DNA from: an uncultured Cellulophaga sp.
GTDB lineage: Bacteria; Bacteroidota; Bacteroidia; Flavobacteriales; Flavobacteriaceae
Length of the DNA: 64,000 bases
Assembly: GCA_947492955.1 (NCBI GenBank)
Contig: CANLOV010000003.1
Coordinates: forward strand, 276,592 to 340,591
Direction: 5' to 3'
Translations under genes and position numbers: made by a program
Notes under the pieces: model-generated
The model's database searches: none
The model's input: the letters and a program-made list of their open reading frames with translations, nothing else
What the model was told of the DNA's origin: nothing
Shown here: in pieces, positions 1-11,021 of the stretch
Numbering within the stretch: position 1 is the first letter of the stretch
How the letters are laid out: every line of letters starts with the position of its first letter

Positions 1-317
1 GTAACATATATTTTTCTATTTTCTTTAACCTTATTGCCCGCTGGCGGATTCTGTTCTATAATAGAAAACCTTGGATAGTTTGGATTATAATTTGCAGAAT
101 CTAATACCTGATATCGCAATTTATTATCCTCTACCACCTTACGCATATCGCTTACCGATAATTTAGATAAATCTGGCACTTCTACAAATTCACCATGGTT
201 AGTAGTACTTTTTAACCAACTTAAAGTTAAAAATATTATAACTACAAGTATTAATAAGGCTAACCCAATTTGGATTAAGAAGCTTTTACTTTTTAAAAAA
301 TTTAGAAAATTCCGCAT
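1..317 (-). CDS. PASTA domain protein, N-terminal part (3' end outside window)
   Basis: The first 105 codons are present; the gene continues beyond base 1. The protein begins MRNFLNFLKSKSF, followed by one hydrophobic segment (about residues 13-33), so it is probably a membrane-anchored protein with its bulk in the periplasm. After the helix comes a PASTA-type repeat (VEVPDLSKLSVSDMRKVVED, later NPPAGNKVKENRKIYV), a fold that binds peptidoglycan fragments in other proteins. It is divergent from ddl, which fits a cell-wall role, and this pairing is common in Flavobacteriia. The number of PASTA repeats cannot be seen. Confidence 0.85.
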   Translation of the reverse strand, partial: MRNFLNFLKSKSFLIQIGLALLILVVIIFLTLSWLKSTTNHGEFVEVPDLSKLSVSDMRKVVEDNKLRYQVLDSANYNPNYPRFSIIEQNPPAGNKVKENRKIYV

Positions 318-432
318 AACAAGTTTTATTGCAGTAGCAAATATATGAAACGTAATACTTTTTTCTTTACTTTAAAAAAATGATATTTGCTCTACTTACA
401 AACTAAAATTAGGGAATAAACTAACATAGCTA

Positions 433-1407
433 ATGAAAAAAAACATAGCCATTATAATGGGCGGTTACTCTAGTGAATATAAAATTTCTCTTAAAAGCGG
501 TAATGTTGTATACAAACATTTAGATAAAGAAAAATTTAACACTTACAAAATACATATTCTAAAAGATAAATGGATTTATGTAAGTGATAGCAATGAGGAG
601 GCCCTTGTTAACAAAGAAGATTTTAGCATAATTTTAAAAGGAGAAAAAATTAATTTCGACTGTGTTTTTAATGCTATTCATGGATCTCCTGGAGAAGATG
701 GTCTATTACAAGCTTATTTTAAATTAATAAATATTCCTCAAACCTCTTGCGATTACTACCAGGCTGCTTTAACATATAACAAAAGAGATTTACTAAGCAC
801 TTTAAAACCTTATGGTATAAAATCTGCTGCATCTTATTACTTAAATCTTGGAGATATTATTAACGAAAATCTTATTGTAGAAAAAGTAGGACTTCCTTGT
901 TTTGTAAAAGCTAATAAAGCGGGTAGTAGCTTTGGCATATCTAAAGTCTATAAAAAAGAGGAACTACAAAATGCAATAGAATTGGCCTATAAAGAAGATG
1001 ATGAAATTATTATTGAAGCTTTTTTAGAAGGAACAGAAGTCTCTATAGGCGTAATAAAATATAAGGGAGAAACCAAAGCGTTACCTATTACAGAAATAGT
1101 TTCTGAAAATGATTTTTTTGATTATGAAGCAAAATACCAAGGAAAATCTAAAGAAATTACACCCGCAAGAATAACTCCAACCCAAGAAAAAAATGTTATT
1201 GAAGCTGCAAAAAAAGCTTACGACATTTTAAAAATGAAAGGCTACTCTAGAAGTGAGTTTATTTTTATAGGCGATGAACCTTACATGCTTGAAATGAATA
1301 CAACTCCTGGTTTAACCGAAGAAAGTATTTTACCCCAACAAGCTAGTATTGCAGGAATATCTTTACCAGAATTATTTAGTAGCGCCATAGATGAGGCTTT
1401 GCAATAA
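433..1407 (+). CDS. ddl: D-alanine--D-alanine ligase
   Basis: It joins two D-alanines with ATP to make the dipeptide used in peptidoglycan precursors; it acts in the cytosol. The 324 residues have the family layout: an N-terminal domain starting IAIIMGGYSSEYKISLKSG, the substrate-loop region NAIHGSPGEDG, and an ATP-grasp domain with FVKANKAGSSFGISKV and the metal-binding end YMLEMNTTPGLTEES. Length is normal. It is followed 42 bases later by coaD on the same strand, with a PASTA protein divergent upstream, a neighbourhood usual in this family. Confidence 0.96.
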   Translation: MKKNIAIIMGGYSSEYKISLKSGNVVYKHLDKEKFNTYKIHILKDKWIYVSDSNEEALVNKEDFSIILKGEKINFDCVFNAIHGSPGEDGLLQAYFKLINIPQTSCDYYQAALTYNKRDLLSTLKPYGIKSAASYYLNLGDIINENLIVEKVGLPCFVKANKAGSSFGISKVYKKEELQNAIELAYKEDDEIIIEAFLEGTEVSIGVIKYKGETKALPITEIVSENDFFDYEAKYQGKSKEITPARITPTQEKNVIEAAKKAYDILKMKGYSRSEFIFIGDEPYMLEMNTTPGLTEESILPQQASIAGISLPELFSSAIDEALQ

Positions 1408-1449
1408 AAAATAAGTATTTTTAACACTCAAAATTAACTCAAATAAAAG

Positions 1450-1905
1450 ATGAGACGTGCTATTTTTCCTGGTTCTTTTGACCCTTTAACTTTAGGGCAT
1501 AATGATATTATTAAAAGAGGTGTTACCTTATTTGATGAGTTAATTATAGCTATTGGTGTAAATGCCGATAAAAAATATATGTTCTCTTTAGAAGAACGCA
1601 AAAAGTTTATAACAGAGGCCTATAAAGACGAGCCCAAAATAAAGGTAACCACTTATGAAGGCCTAACCGTGCATTTTTGCAAAGAAATAAAAGCAAATTT
1701 TATTTTAAGGGGGCTTAGAAATCCTGCTGATTTTGAGTTTGAAAAAGCTATTGCACATACCAACAGAAGCCTTTCCGAAATTGAAACCGTTTTTTTACTT
1801 ACCTCTTCCGGAAAATCCTATATAAGCTCCTCTATTGTTAGAGATGTAATTAGAAATGGTGGTGACTATACAGGATTAGTACCAAATACTGTTAAAGTAA
1901 AGTAA
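1450..1905 (+). CDS. coaD: Phosphopantetheine adenylyltransferase
   Basis: It catalyses the penultimate step of coenzyme A synthesis, transferring AMP from ATP to 4'-phosphopantetheine. The 151-residue protein opens with FPGSFDPLTLGHNDIIKRG, which contains the T/HxGH nucleotidyltransferase signature, and has the second signature SGKSYISSSIVRDV near the C-terminus. Length is typical for the bacterial hexameric enzyme. It lies 42 bases after ddl and is probably co-transcribed with it. Confidence 0.96.
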   Translation: MRRAIFPGSFDPLTLGHNDIIKRGVTLFDELIIAIGVNADKKYMFSLEERKKFITEAYKDEPKIKVTTYEGLTVHFCKEIKANFILRGLRNPADFEFEKAIAHTNRSLSEIETVFLLTSSGKSYISSSIVRDVIRNGGDYTGLVPNTVKVK

Positions 1906-2069
1906 TTAGTATTTTAAATTTATAAAAAAACAACTCAACTATTTAATAATTTGAGACCACTTCTTATACACATTTAATATAAATCACAACTGTTTTTACA
2001 TTATTTACAACAATATTAGTGTATTTTCTTACAAAAATTATTAATTTAGTAAGAAATAGCCTATAAATA

Positions 2070-3917
2070 TTGCAAAAGAACAAAACACATACGAATAGTT
2101 ATTTAATTAAACAATTACCTGACGCTGTAGTATTTCTAAATAGAAAAATGGAAATAATTTATGCTTCAGATAAATTGTCTACTGATTTTGAACTAAGTAC
2201 ATCTAATGTTATTGGTGAAAACTTTTTTACCACATTCCCATACTTAAGCACACAATGCCAAAATGCTATTAGGGATAGTATTACAGGAAAAAACTACAAA
2301 GTAAAAAAAGAATATTATTTTAATAATGATGAAAGTTATAAGTGGGTAGAATGGTCTAGCGCACCTTGGTATGATGAGGACGAGAATATTATTGGAGTAA
2401 TTGTTAAACTAGAGAATGTAGATGATACTACAAACATTGAATTAGAATTAAAAAAAACTAAGGATTTATTAGAAGAGACCGCAACTACAGGTAAAATAGG
2501 GACTTGGGAATATAAAATTAAAGAAGATATTTTAAAATGGTCTAATATGACCAAGCAAATCCATGGAGTATCTAACAACTATAAACCAAGTATACAAACA
2601 GCTATAAAATTTTATAAGAGAGGATATAGCCGTAAAACGATTAAAGAAAAAGTACAAAACTCTTTAAAAGATGGTAAACCTTGGTCCGAAAAATTACAAA
2701 TAATCACCGCTGATGGCAGAGAAATATGGATTATTGCCTCTGGGAAACCTATATTTAAAAAGGATAAATTAATTGGTATTTTTGGAACTTTTAACGATGT
2801 AAATGATATTGTTAATTCAGAAATTAAAATAAAAAAAAGCGAAGAACTCCTTAGGACATTAATAGATCACTTACCTATAAACGTTTTTATTAAAGATATT
2901 AATTCTAAAAAAATAGTATCTAATAAACACGATACTATTTTTTCTAAAGTATTGGGATCAGATGAAGTTATAGGAAAAAATGATTTTCATTTTTGTGACG
3001 AAGAAACAGCTAAAAAAAATGTAAAAGAAGATCGGGAAGTTATTAATTCTCGTATTCCTGTATTAGCCAAAGAAAAGCTAATTATAAAAAAGGATGGCAC
3101 AAAATCTATTATGCTTACCTCTAAAATTCCACTTATAGAAAACAATGGAGAGGTTAACAAACTAGTTGGGTTCAGCGTTGATATTACCGATATAAAAGAA
3201 AAAGAAAAAGAGTTAAAAAAACTAATAAATGTAACCTCTTTACAAAACGAACGATTAATAAATTTTGCGCATATAATATCTCATAATCTAAGATCACAAA
3301 CTGCTAATTTTTCTATGCTTTTAGATTTTCTGGTAAAAGAAACAAACGAAATAGAAAAAAAGAGTATTACAAATATGCTCATTAGCACTTCTGAAAAACT
3401 ACTAGATACACTACAAACTTTAAATGAAGTTGTTATTATTAATACTAATGTAACATTAGAAAAAAAGCCGATTTGTTTAAGTAATAAAATATCTAGTATA
3501 GAAAAAGAATTATTTCCTTTATTAAATAGCAATAAAGCTATTATAATAAATGAAGTTCCTAAAAGTGTTTATATAAATGTATCAGAAAATTATTTAGATG
3601 ACATCTTAAAAAACATGATTGAAAATAGTGTTAAATACAAACACAAAGATAGATCTCCTATAATTAAATTATCTACTAAAAAAAATGAAGACTATATCAC
3701 ACTCAACATAGAAGATAATGGTATTGGTATAGATTTAAAAAAATACGGAGACAAAATATTTGGAATGCACAAAACTTTCCATAATAACAATGACACAAAA
3801 GGTATTGATTTATACATCATAAAAAATCAAATTGAAGCTATGAATGGTAAAATCACTGTATCAAGCATAGTAAATGAGGGGACTATATTTAATATTTATT
3901 TTAATGAAAAAGATTAA
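2070..3917 (+). CDS. PAS-domain sensor histidine kinase
   Basis: This is a 615-residue probable cytosolic kinase with no clear membrane segment. It has PAS/PAC segments at about 8-130, 135-250 and 258-385, then a histidine phosphoacceptor helix (FAHIISHNLRSQTANFSMLL) and an HATPase domain with N box NMIENSVKYK and G1 box IEDNGIGIDL. The usual G2 box (GxGLGL) is replaced by NDTKGIDLYIIKNQIEAMNG, which may weaken ATP-lid function. The start chosen is TTG, because the PAS fold needs the N-terminal residues and no ATG is close. The 3' end overlaps the response regulator gene by 14 bases, so the two probably form a translationally coupled pair. Confidence 0.85.
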   Translation: MQKNKTHTNSYLIKQLPDAVVFLNRKMEIIYASDKLSTDFELSTSNVIGENFFTTFPYLSTQCQNAIRDSITGKNYKVKKEYYFNNDESYKWVEWSSAPWYDEDENIIGVIVKLENVDDTTNIELELKKTKDLLEETATTGKIGTWEYKIKEDILKWSNMTKQIHGVSNNYKPSIQTAIKFYKRGYSRKTIKEKVQNSLKDGKPWSEKLQIITADGREIWIIASGKPIFKKDKLIGIFGTFNDVNDIVNSEIKIKKSEELLRTLIDHLPINVFIKDINSKKIVSNKHDTIFSKVLGSDEVIGKNDFHFCDEETAKKNVKEDREVINSRIPVLAKEKLIIKKDGTKSIMLTSKIPLIENNGEVNKLVGFSVDITDIKEKEKELKKLINVTSLQNERLINFAHIISHNLRSQTANFSMLLDFLVKETNEIEKKSITNMLISTSEKLLDTLQTLNEVVIINTNVTLEKKPICLSNKISSIEKELFPLLNSNKAIIINEVPKSVYINVSENYLDDILKNMIENSVKYKHKDRSPIIKLSTKKNEDYITLNIEDNGIGIDLKKYGDKIFGMHKTFHNNNDTKGIDLYIIKNQIEAMNGKITVSSIVNEGTIFNIYFNEKD

Positions 3918-4320
3918 TTCCATATACATAATTGACGATGACCCTATCACTGTTTTTGGAATAAAAAAAGTTCTAAGCACTATTGTATTATGTGATAGTA
4001 TAACTACTCATATAAATGGTAAACTAGCCTTAGATGGTATAAACAATCTTATTTCAGAAAACAAAAATTTACCAGACGTTATTTTTTTAGATATTAATAT
4101 GCCAGTAATGGATGGTTGGGAGTTTTTAGACGAGTTTATAAAAATACCTCTAGAAAAAAAAATAAAAATTAATATTGTTACCTCTTCTATAGATCCTTAT
4201 GATAAAAAGAAAACAAATAGCTATAAGAAAAAAACGCATCATCCGATTTTCTACATTAACAAACCCATACAAAAAACAGAGGTAGAAGAAATAACTACCA
4301 AAACGCATTTAAAACCTTAA
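3904..4320 (+). CDS. Response regulator, single receiver domain
   Basis: The 138-residue protein is a stand-alone CheY-like receiver without an output domain. Acidic residues IDDDP lie near the N-terminus, the phosphoacceptor Asp is in VIFLDINMPVMDGWEFL, the conserved Ser/Thr is in NIVTSSIDP, and the Lys is in FYINKPIQ. The ATG at 3904 is preferred over the upstream in-frame ATG at 3874 because it starts exactly at the receiver fold (MKKINSIYIIDDDP) and gives a short overlap with the kinase gene. It is probably the phosphorylation target of that kinase. A terminator hairpin covers its stop codon. Confidence 0.88.
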   Translation: MKKINSIYIIDDDPITVFGIKKVLSTIVLCDSITTHINGKLALDGINNLISENKNLPDVIFLDINMPVMDGWEFLDEFIKIPLEKKIKINIVTSSIDPYDKKKTNSYKKKTHHPIFYINKPIQKTEVEEITTKTHLKP

Positions 4321-4342
4321 AAAAATGTAATTTTAAGGTTTT
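4311..4342 (+). terminator. Hairpin after the kinase/response regulator pair
   Basis: Arms at 4311-4322 (AAAACCTTAAAA) and 4331-4342 are perfect inverted repeats of 12 bases with an 8-base loop. The 3' arm ends in a short T run. It spans the stop codon of the response regulator gene and ends 10 bases before the next start. Confidence 0.6.
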
Positions 4343-4352
4343 AAGCTACAAC

Positions 4353-6122
4353 ATGATACGTATTTTATCGCTTTTAACTGTTTTAATATTTTTTTCGTGT
4401 AAAACAGAAGAAAAAGAAAAAGAAACACCCTTTAAAACTCCATTTGAGATTTCTTCTGGTACAGAAACAGCTAGCTATAATGAAGTTATTGATTTTTACA
4501 TGAAGTTAGCTAAAGAATTTCCAGAAATAAACATTCAAACCATAGGAGAAACAGACAGCGGTCTGCCTTTACATTTAGTAACTTATAATCCGGATGGTGA
4601 TTTTAATTTTCAAAAAATTGGAACCAATAAAATTACTATTCTAATAAATAATGGTATACATGCAGGTGAGAGTGATGGTGTAGATGCCACTATGTTACTT
4701 TATAAAGATTTAGTATTAGAAAAAATAGATGCTCCAAAAAACACAATTTTAGCTACAATTCCACTCTATAACATTGGTGGGGCTCTAAATAGAAATTCTA
4801 CAACAAGAGTTAACCAAAACGGACCAAAATCATATGGTTTTAGAGGTAATGCCCAAAACTACGATCTAAATAGAGATTTTATTAAATCCGAATCAAAGAA
4901 TGCAAAAACTTTTGCCTCTATTTTTCATCTGGTAAAACCCGATATTTTTATTGATAACCATGTTAGTAATGGTGCAGATTACCAGTACACCCTAACACAT
5001 TTATTTACACAACACAATAAGCTAAATGGAAAATTAGGAAACTACCTTCATAAAGAAATGATGCCTAAGTTAGAACAATTATTAAGTAATGATAACTGGG
5101 ATATTACCCCTTATGTAAATGTTTTTAATGAAGTTCCAGAAAATGGATTCTCGCAATTCATGGATTCTCCAAGATACTCTACTGGGTATACTACATTATG
5201 GAACACATTAGGGTTAATGGTAGAAACACACATGCTAAAACCATACAAGCAAAGAGTAGAAGGCACCTATACCTTAATGAAAAAAATGATTGCTATTTCT
5301 GAAAAAGACAGAGAAAAAATTAAAAAATTAAGAGAAAGCTCTTTCCATACATATAAAGACCAAAAGTCGTATACATTACAATGGGCTATAGACAGCACAA
5401 AAACATCTACTTTAAATTTTAAAGGGTATAAAGCTGAAACAATAACAAGTGAGGTTACTGGCCTACCAAGGCTTAAATATGATACTAATAAACCATTTAC
5501 AAAAAAAACAGAATATTACAATTATTTTACCCCTACAAGTACTATAGAAATACCTAAAGCATATATTCTAAAAAAAGGATGGAATAAAATAATTAATTTA
5601 ATGACCTTAAATAACATTACATACCACACTATAAAACAAGACACCACTATAACAGTAGAATATTACAAAATAGACAGTTATGAAACTAAGAAAAACGCTT
5701 ACGAAGGTCATTACCCGCACTACAATACTAAAATAAAAGCAACAACAAAGAACATTCGGTTTTCTGCAGGAGATTATTACATACCAACCAACCAAAAAGG
5801 TATGCGTTATATTATAGAAACACTAGAACCAGAAGCTGTAGACTCATTTTTTAACTGGAATTTTTTTGATACTATTTTACAACAAAAAGAAGACTTTTCC
5901 CCTTATGTTTTCGAGGATATTGCTTTAGACTTACTAAAAAACAATGAACAATTAAGAGACACTTTCTTATTAAAAAAGAATACAGATAAAAATTTTAATA
6001 GCGATTGGTACGCACAATTAAATTGGATTTATAAACATTCTAAGTATTACGAAGAAGCTCATTTACAATATCCTGTATACAGAATATTAAAAAACATGAG
6101 TTTTTCTATTGAAGAAGAATAA
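4353..6122 (+). CDS. M14 family zinc carboxypeptidase, lipoprotein
   Basis: A 589-residue predicted lipoprotein: the signal LSLLTVLIFFSC is followed by charged residues (KTEEKEKE), so the mature protein would be lipid-anchored in the envelope. The peptidase domain occupies about residues 40-330. Zinc-binding HxxE is in NNGIHAGESDGVDA, an Arg is in NYDLNRDFIKSES, the third zinc ligand is probably His in IDNHVSNGADYQY, and a catalytic Glu is in LMVETHMLKPY. The rest (about 340-589) is a C-terminal extension of unknown role. It probably trims peptides outside the cytoplasm. Confidence 0.85.
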   Translation: MIRILSLLTVLIFFSCKTEEKEKETPFKTPFEISSGTETASYNEVIDFYMKLAKEFPEINIQTIGETDSGLPLHLVTYNPDGDFNFQKIGTNKITILINNGIHAGESDGVDATMLLYKDLVLEKIDAPKNTILATIPLYNIGGALNRNSTTRVNQNGPKSYGFRGNAQNYDLNRDFIKSESKNAKTFASIFHLVKPDIFIDNHVSNGADYQYTLTHLFTQHNKLNGKLGNYLHKEMMPKLEQLLSNDNWDITPYVNVFNEVPENGFSQFMDSPRYSTGYTTLWNTLGLMVETHMLKPYKQRVEGTYTLMKKMIAISEKDREKIKKLRESSFHTYKDQKSYTLQWAIDSTKTSTLNFKGYKAETITSEVTGLPRLKYDTNKPFTKKTEYYNYFTPTSTIEIPKAYILKKGWNKIINLMTLNNITYHTIKQDTTITVEYYKIDSYETKKNAYEGHYPHYNTKIKATTKNIRFSAGDYYIPTNQKGMRYIIETLEPEAVDSFFNWNFFDTILQQKEDFSPYVFEDIALDLLKNNEQLRDTFLLKKNTDKNFNSDWYAQLNWIYKHSKYYEEAHLQYPVYRILKNMSFSIEEE

Positions 6123-6124
6123 GG

Positions 6125-6712
6125 CTAATCCTCAAAAAGAATTTTAATATTTATATATGAATTTTCAAGAGCCTTAGCAATTTTCTTTGGGCCTTTCCAT
6201 TTCACCTTTTCTATACCTTCTTTTTTTTGTCCTTTTAATTTTCCTTTATAAGAAGTTTTCATAGCAAACCAATGCACTTCTTTTAGCTTATAAACTCCAT
6301 TTCTTTTAAACACATGGTAAGTTGTTTTTAAAAAATTTTCAATTTTTAAGCCTTGTACACCTGTCTCCTCCTCTACCTCACGTATAGCACATTCCTCAAT
6401 CGTTTCTCCTTTATCTAATTTACCCTTAGGTAAATCCCACTTATCGTTTCTATAAATAAAAAGAACTTTACCTTTTTTATTTGTTACCACACCACCAGCC
6501 GCAGTAACTAAAGGAATTTTATTGGTAAACTTCTTTAAGATTTCTTCTTTATTTGGATGATAAATATAAGCTTGTTTTAATTTATTTTTAGATAATGCCT
6601 CAATAGCATCACCAATAGCATCACTATTTAACAAAAAATATTCATCATTTACAGTATCTGAGAGTTTATTTGTTAAAATCAAAGGAGCCTCATTAACAAA
6701 AACTTTATACAT
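6125..6712 (-). CDS. NUDIX hydrolase
   Basis: The 195-residue protein carries a complete Nudix box, GKLDKGETIEECAIREVEEE followed by TGV, preceded by WDLPK. Nudix enzymes hydrolyse nucleoside diphosphates linked to another group; the substrate here is not evident. The N-terminal 65 residues form an extra domain found in Bacteroidota homologues. It is divergent from pyrE with only 7 bases between the start codons, so the two promoters must overlap coding sequence. It ends 2 bases after the M14 gene, tail to tail. Confidence 0.9.
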   Translation of the reverse strand: MYKVFVNEAPLILTNKLSDTVNDEYFLLNSDAIGDAIEALSKNKLKQAYIYHPNKEEILKKFTNKIPLVTAAGGVVTNKKGKVLFIYRNDKWDLPKGKLDKGETIEECAIREVEEETGVQGLKIENFLKTTYHVFKRNGVYKLKEVHWFAMKTSYKGKLKGQKKEGIEKVKWKGPKKIAKALENSYINIKILFED

Positions 6713-6719
6713 TTGCGCT

Positions 6720-7361
6720 ATGGTTTTAAATAAAGATACTGCGAAAAAAACAGCAGAATTACTGCTACAAATTAATGCAATAAAATTGAAACCAGAAAAT
6801 CCTTTTACATGGGCTTCTGGATGGAAATCTCCAATTTATTGCGATAACAGAATATTACTTTCTTATCCAACAATAAGAAACTACATTAGAGAACAAATAG
6901 CTAAACAAGTAGAAGCAATTTACGGCAAACCAGACGTAATAGCTGGTGTTGCTACTGGTGCCATTGGCATTGGCATGCTAGTTGCTGAGTATTTGGGATT
7001 ACCTTTTATTTATGTACGTCCAGAGCCAAAATCTCATGGAAGACAAAACCAAATAGAAGGGCAATTAGAAGAAAACCAAACAGTTGTAGTTATAGAAGAT
7101 TTAATTAGCACCGGAAAAAGTAGTTTAAATGCTGTTGATGCTCTAAAAAAAGGAGGAGCAAATGTAAAAGGAATGATTGCTATATTTACTTATGGATTTG
7201 ATGTGGCAACAGAAAATTTTGAGAATGCAGCCGTAAAATTAAATACGCTTAGCGATTACAATCATTTAATAGAACAAGCGTCTGATACAAGTTATATAAA
7301 AGAAGAACAATTAAACACCCTACTTGCCTGGAAAAGTAATCCTGCAATTTGGAAACCATAA
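6720..7361 (+). CDS. pyrE: Orotate phosphoribosyltransferase
   Basis: It converts orotate and PRPP to orotidine monophosphate in pyrimidine synthesis. The 213-residue protein has the type I PRTase signature VVVIEDLISTGKSSLNAV (PRPP-binding loop), the N-terminal region FTWASGWKSPIYCDNR, and the active-site loop VRPEPKSHGRQNQIEG. Length is normal. It is followed 3 bases later by a small START-like protein gene, with which it is probably transcribed. Confidence 0.96.
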   Translation: MVLNKDTAKKTAELLLQINAIKLKPENPFTWASGWKSPIYCDNRILLSYPTIRNYIREQIAKQVEAIYGKPDVIAGVATGAIGIGMLVAEYLGLPFIYVRPEPKSHGRQNQIEGQLEENQTVVVIEDLISTGKSSLNAVDALKKGGANVKGMIAIFTYGFDVATENFENAAVKLNTLSDYNHLIEQASDTSYIKEEQLNTLLAWKSNPAIWKP

Positions 7362-7364
7362 GTT

Positions 7365-7757
7365 ATGCACATAGAAACTCCTAACAAAAATATAGCCAAA
7401 AGTAATGTTGAAGTATTTAATTTCTTAAACGACATTAAAAATTTTGAACGCTTAATGCCAGATAACACCAGTAAATTTGAAGTGTTGAGTGAAGATAAAT
7501 TTCTTTTTGCCTTAAAAGGAATGCCAGAAATAGTATTAAAACTAAAAGAGCAATTCCCTCATGAAAAAATAATTTTTGGTGCCGCTAGTGACAAATTACC
7601 TTTTACACTAACAGCAAATATTAATAGTATTAACGAAAACGAAAGTTCTGTATTACTTAGTTTCGAAGGTGAATTTAATGCTATGATGGCAATGATGATA
7701 AAAAGTCCTATTACTAACTTCATGAATACGTTAGCTGAAAACTTACAGAAAATTTAG
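7365..7757 (+). CDS. SRPBCC (START-like) family protein
   Basis: The 130-residue protein begins with the typical SRPBCC pattern SNVEVFNFLNDIKNFERLMP and ends with an amphipathic helix (ITNFMNTLAENLQKI). Such proteins bind hydrophobic ligands in an internal cavity; the ligand is unknown. It sits 3 bases after pyrE, an order seen repeatedly in Flavobacteriia, but no functional link is known to me. Its 3' end overlaps birA by 4 bases, tail to tail. Confidence 0.8.
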   Translation: MHIETPNKNIAKSNVEVFNFLNDIKNFERLMPDNTSKFEVLSEDKFLFALKGMPEIVLKLKEQFPHEKIIFGAASDKLPFTLTANINSINENESSVLLSFEGEFNAMMAMMIKSPITNFMNTLAENLQKI

Positions 7758-8488
7758 TATAATAGTTGTACTTCTTTAAGTCCATATTCAGTTACAATAT
7801 TATCTTCTAAAGTTATCAAAAGTTTTCCTTCGGGAGAAACACCTTTTATAAACCCCATAAATAATTCGCCATCCATATTTTTAAATGTGGATGGTTTATT
7901 TTTTCTAAACAATAAGCTTTCATAAGAAAATTGTAGCTGCTCTTTTCCTTTGTTTATTTCTTCATTAAAATATTTTTTAAAAACCACTGTAAAAGATTTT
8001 AATAAATAATCTAAATCAAATGTGCGTCCCAATAAAAGTTTTAAAGAAGATACATTGGGTAAATTTTTAAACTCTAACTGGTTTACATTTAAACCTATAC
8101 CAATTACAGAAGCTTGTATTTTTTTTCCTGAAAGTATATTTTCTATTAAAATACCACATATTTTTGAGTGACCTGACAGAATGTCGTTAGGCCATTTAAT
8201 ACTTAAATTTGGAACCTGTTGCTGTTTTAAAAAGTCATAAATAGCCAAAGAAACACAAATGTTTAGGAAAAACTGATTAGATACCAAAAAATCATCAAAA
8301 CGCTTTAAAACACTGAAAGTTAAGTTTTTACCAGACTCCGAAACCCAAGTAGTTCCCATTTGCCCTCTCCCAGCAACTTGTTCTTTTGCAACAACAACTG
8401 TATAGTCTTTTACTTCTTCTGTAGCAAGCAAATAATCTTTTAAATAAGCATTTGTAGACGCTGTGGCATTAAGTTTGACTATATTCAT
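7754..8488 (-). CDS. birA: Biotin--[acetyl-CoA-carboxylase] ligase
   Basis: It activates biotin as biotinyl-AMP and attaches it to the biotin carboxyl carrier protein. The 244-residue protein contains the biotin-binding motif VAKEQVAGRGQMGTTWVS, then LSIKWPNDIL and KICGILIENI, with a C-terminal SH3-like domain. There is no N-terminal winged helix, so it is the mono-functional form rather than a BirA repressor. The ATG at 8488 is chosen over an upstream in-frame ATG at 8530 because MNIVKLNATASTNAYL matches the family start. It is divergent from rsfS. Confidence 0.92.
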   Translation of the reverse strand: MNIVKLNATASTNAYLKDYLLATEEVKDYTVVVAKEQVAGRGQMGTTWVSESGKNLTFSVLKRFDDFLVSNQFFLNICVSLAIYDFLKQQQVPNLSIKWPNDILSGHSKICGILIENILSGKKIQASVIGIGLNVNQLEFKNLPNVSSLKLLLGRTFDLDYLLKSFTVVFKKYFNEEINKGKEQLQFSYESLLFRKNKPSTFKNMDGELFMGFIKGVSPEGKLLITLEDNIVTEYGLKEVQLLY

Positions 8489-8553
8489 ACAATTAGTTAT
8501 GTAAAACTTTAATCTTATATTGAAAAACAATAGCTAAAAAAACAAAAAAATAA

Positions 8554-8561
8554 TAACTTTG
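8554..8561 (+). promoter_or_regulatory. Putative flavobacterial -7 box (TAACTTTG) upstream of rsfS
   Basis: The octamer fits the Bacteroidota -7 consensus TAnnTTTG and lies 20 bases before the rsfS start. A clear -33 TTG is not obvious, so this rests on the one box and its position. Confidence 0.5.
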
Positions 8562-8580
8562 TAAAAATTAAAATTTTTTA

Positions 8581-8958
8581 ATGCAAAAAGACAAAGCTAG
8601 TGCAGATGAACTAATTGCCCTAATTTTAAATGGTATAGAAGACGTTAAAGGGCACGATATAAGTTTACTGGATCTCAGAGAAATAGAAAATACTGTTTGT
8701 GACTACTTTATAATTTGCAATGGTACTTCCAATACGCATGTAAATGCAATCGTTAACTCAATACAAAAAACAGTTAGTAAAGCTATAAAGGATAAACCTT
8801 GGCACGTAGAAGGTTCAGAAAACTCCGAGTGGGTTTTATTAGACTACGTTAATGTTGTAATTCACGTTTTTCAAAAACAAGTGAGAGAATTTTACGATAT
8901 TGAAGGGCTTTGGGGAGATGCTAAAGTAACAATAATAGAAAATAGCTTTAATCAGTAA
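8581..8958 (+). CDS. rsfS: Ribosome silencing factor
   Basis: RsfS (Iojap/DUF143 family) binds uL14 on the large ribosomal subunit and blocks subunit joining when nutrients are scarce. The 125 residues cover the full domain: VKGHDISLLDLREIENTVCDYFIICNG at the start, then KPWHVEGSENSEWVLLDY and VVIHVFQKQVREFYDIEGLWG at the end, the conserved family tail. It lies 9 bases before ftsH and is probably the first gene of the ftsH-cdsA-psd run. Confidence 0.95.
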   Translation: MQKDKASADELIALILNGIEDVKGHDISLLDLREIENTVCDYFIICNGTSNTHVNAIVNSIQKTVSKAIKDKPWHVEGSENSEWVLLDYVNVVIHVFQKQVREFYDIEGLWGDAKVTIIENSFNQ

Positions 8959-8967
8959 TAAAATATA

Positions 8968-10950
<1,983 letters not shown>

Positions 10951-11021
10951 AATAAATACTATATTTTACACGTTGTCATAATAAGTATACGCATTACTTA
11001 AATTAAAGTTTTTAACTATTA

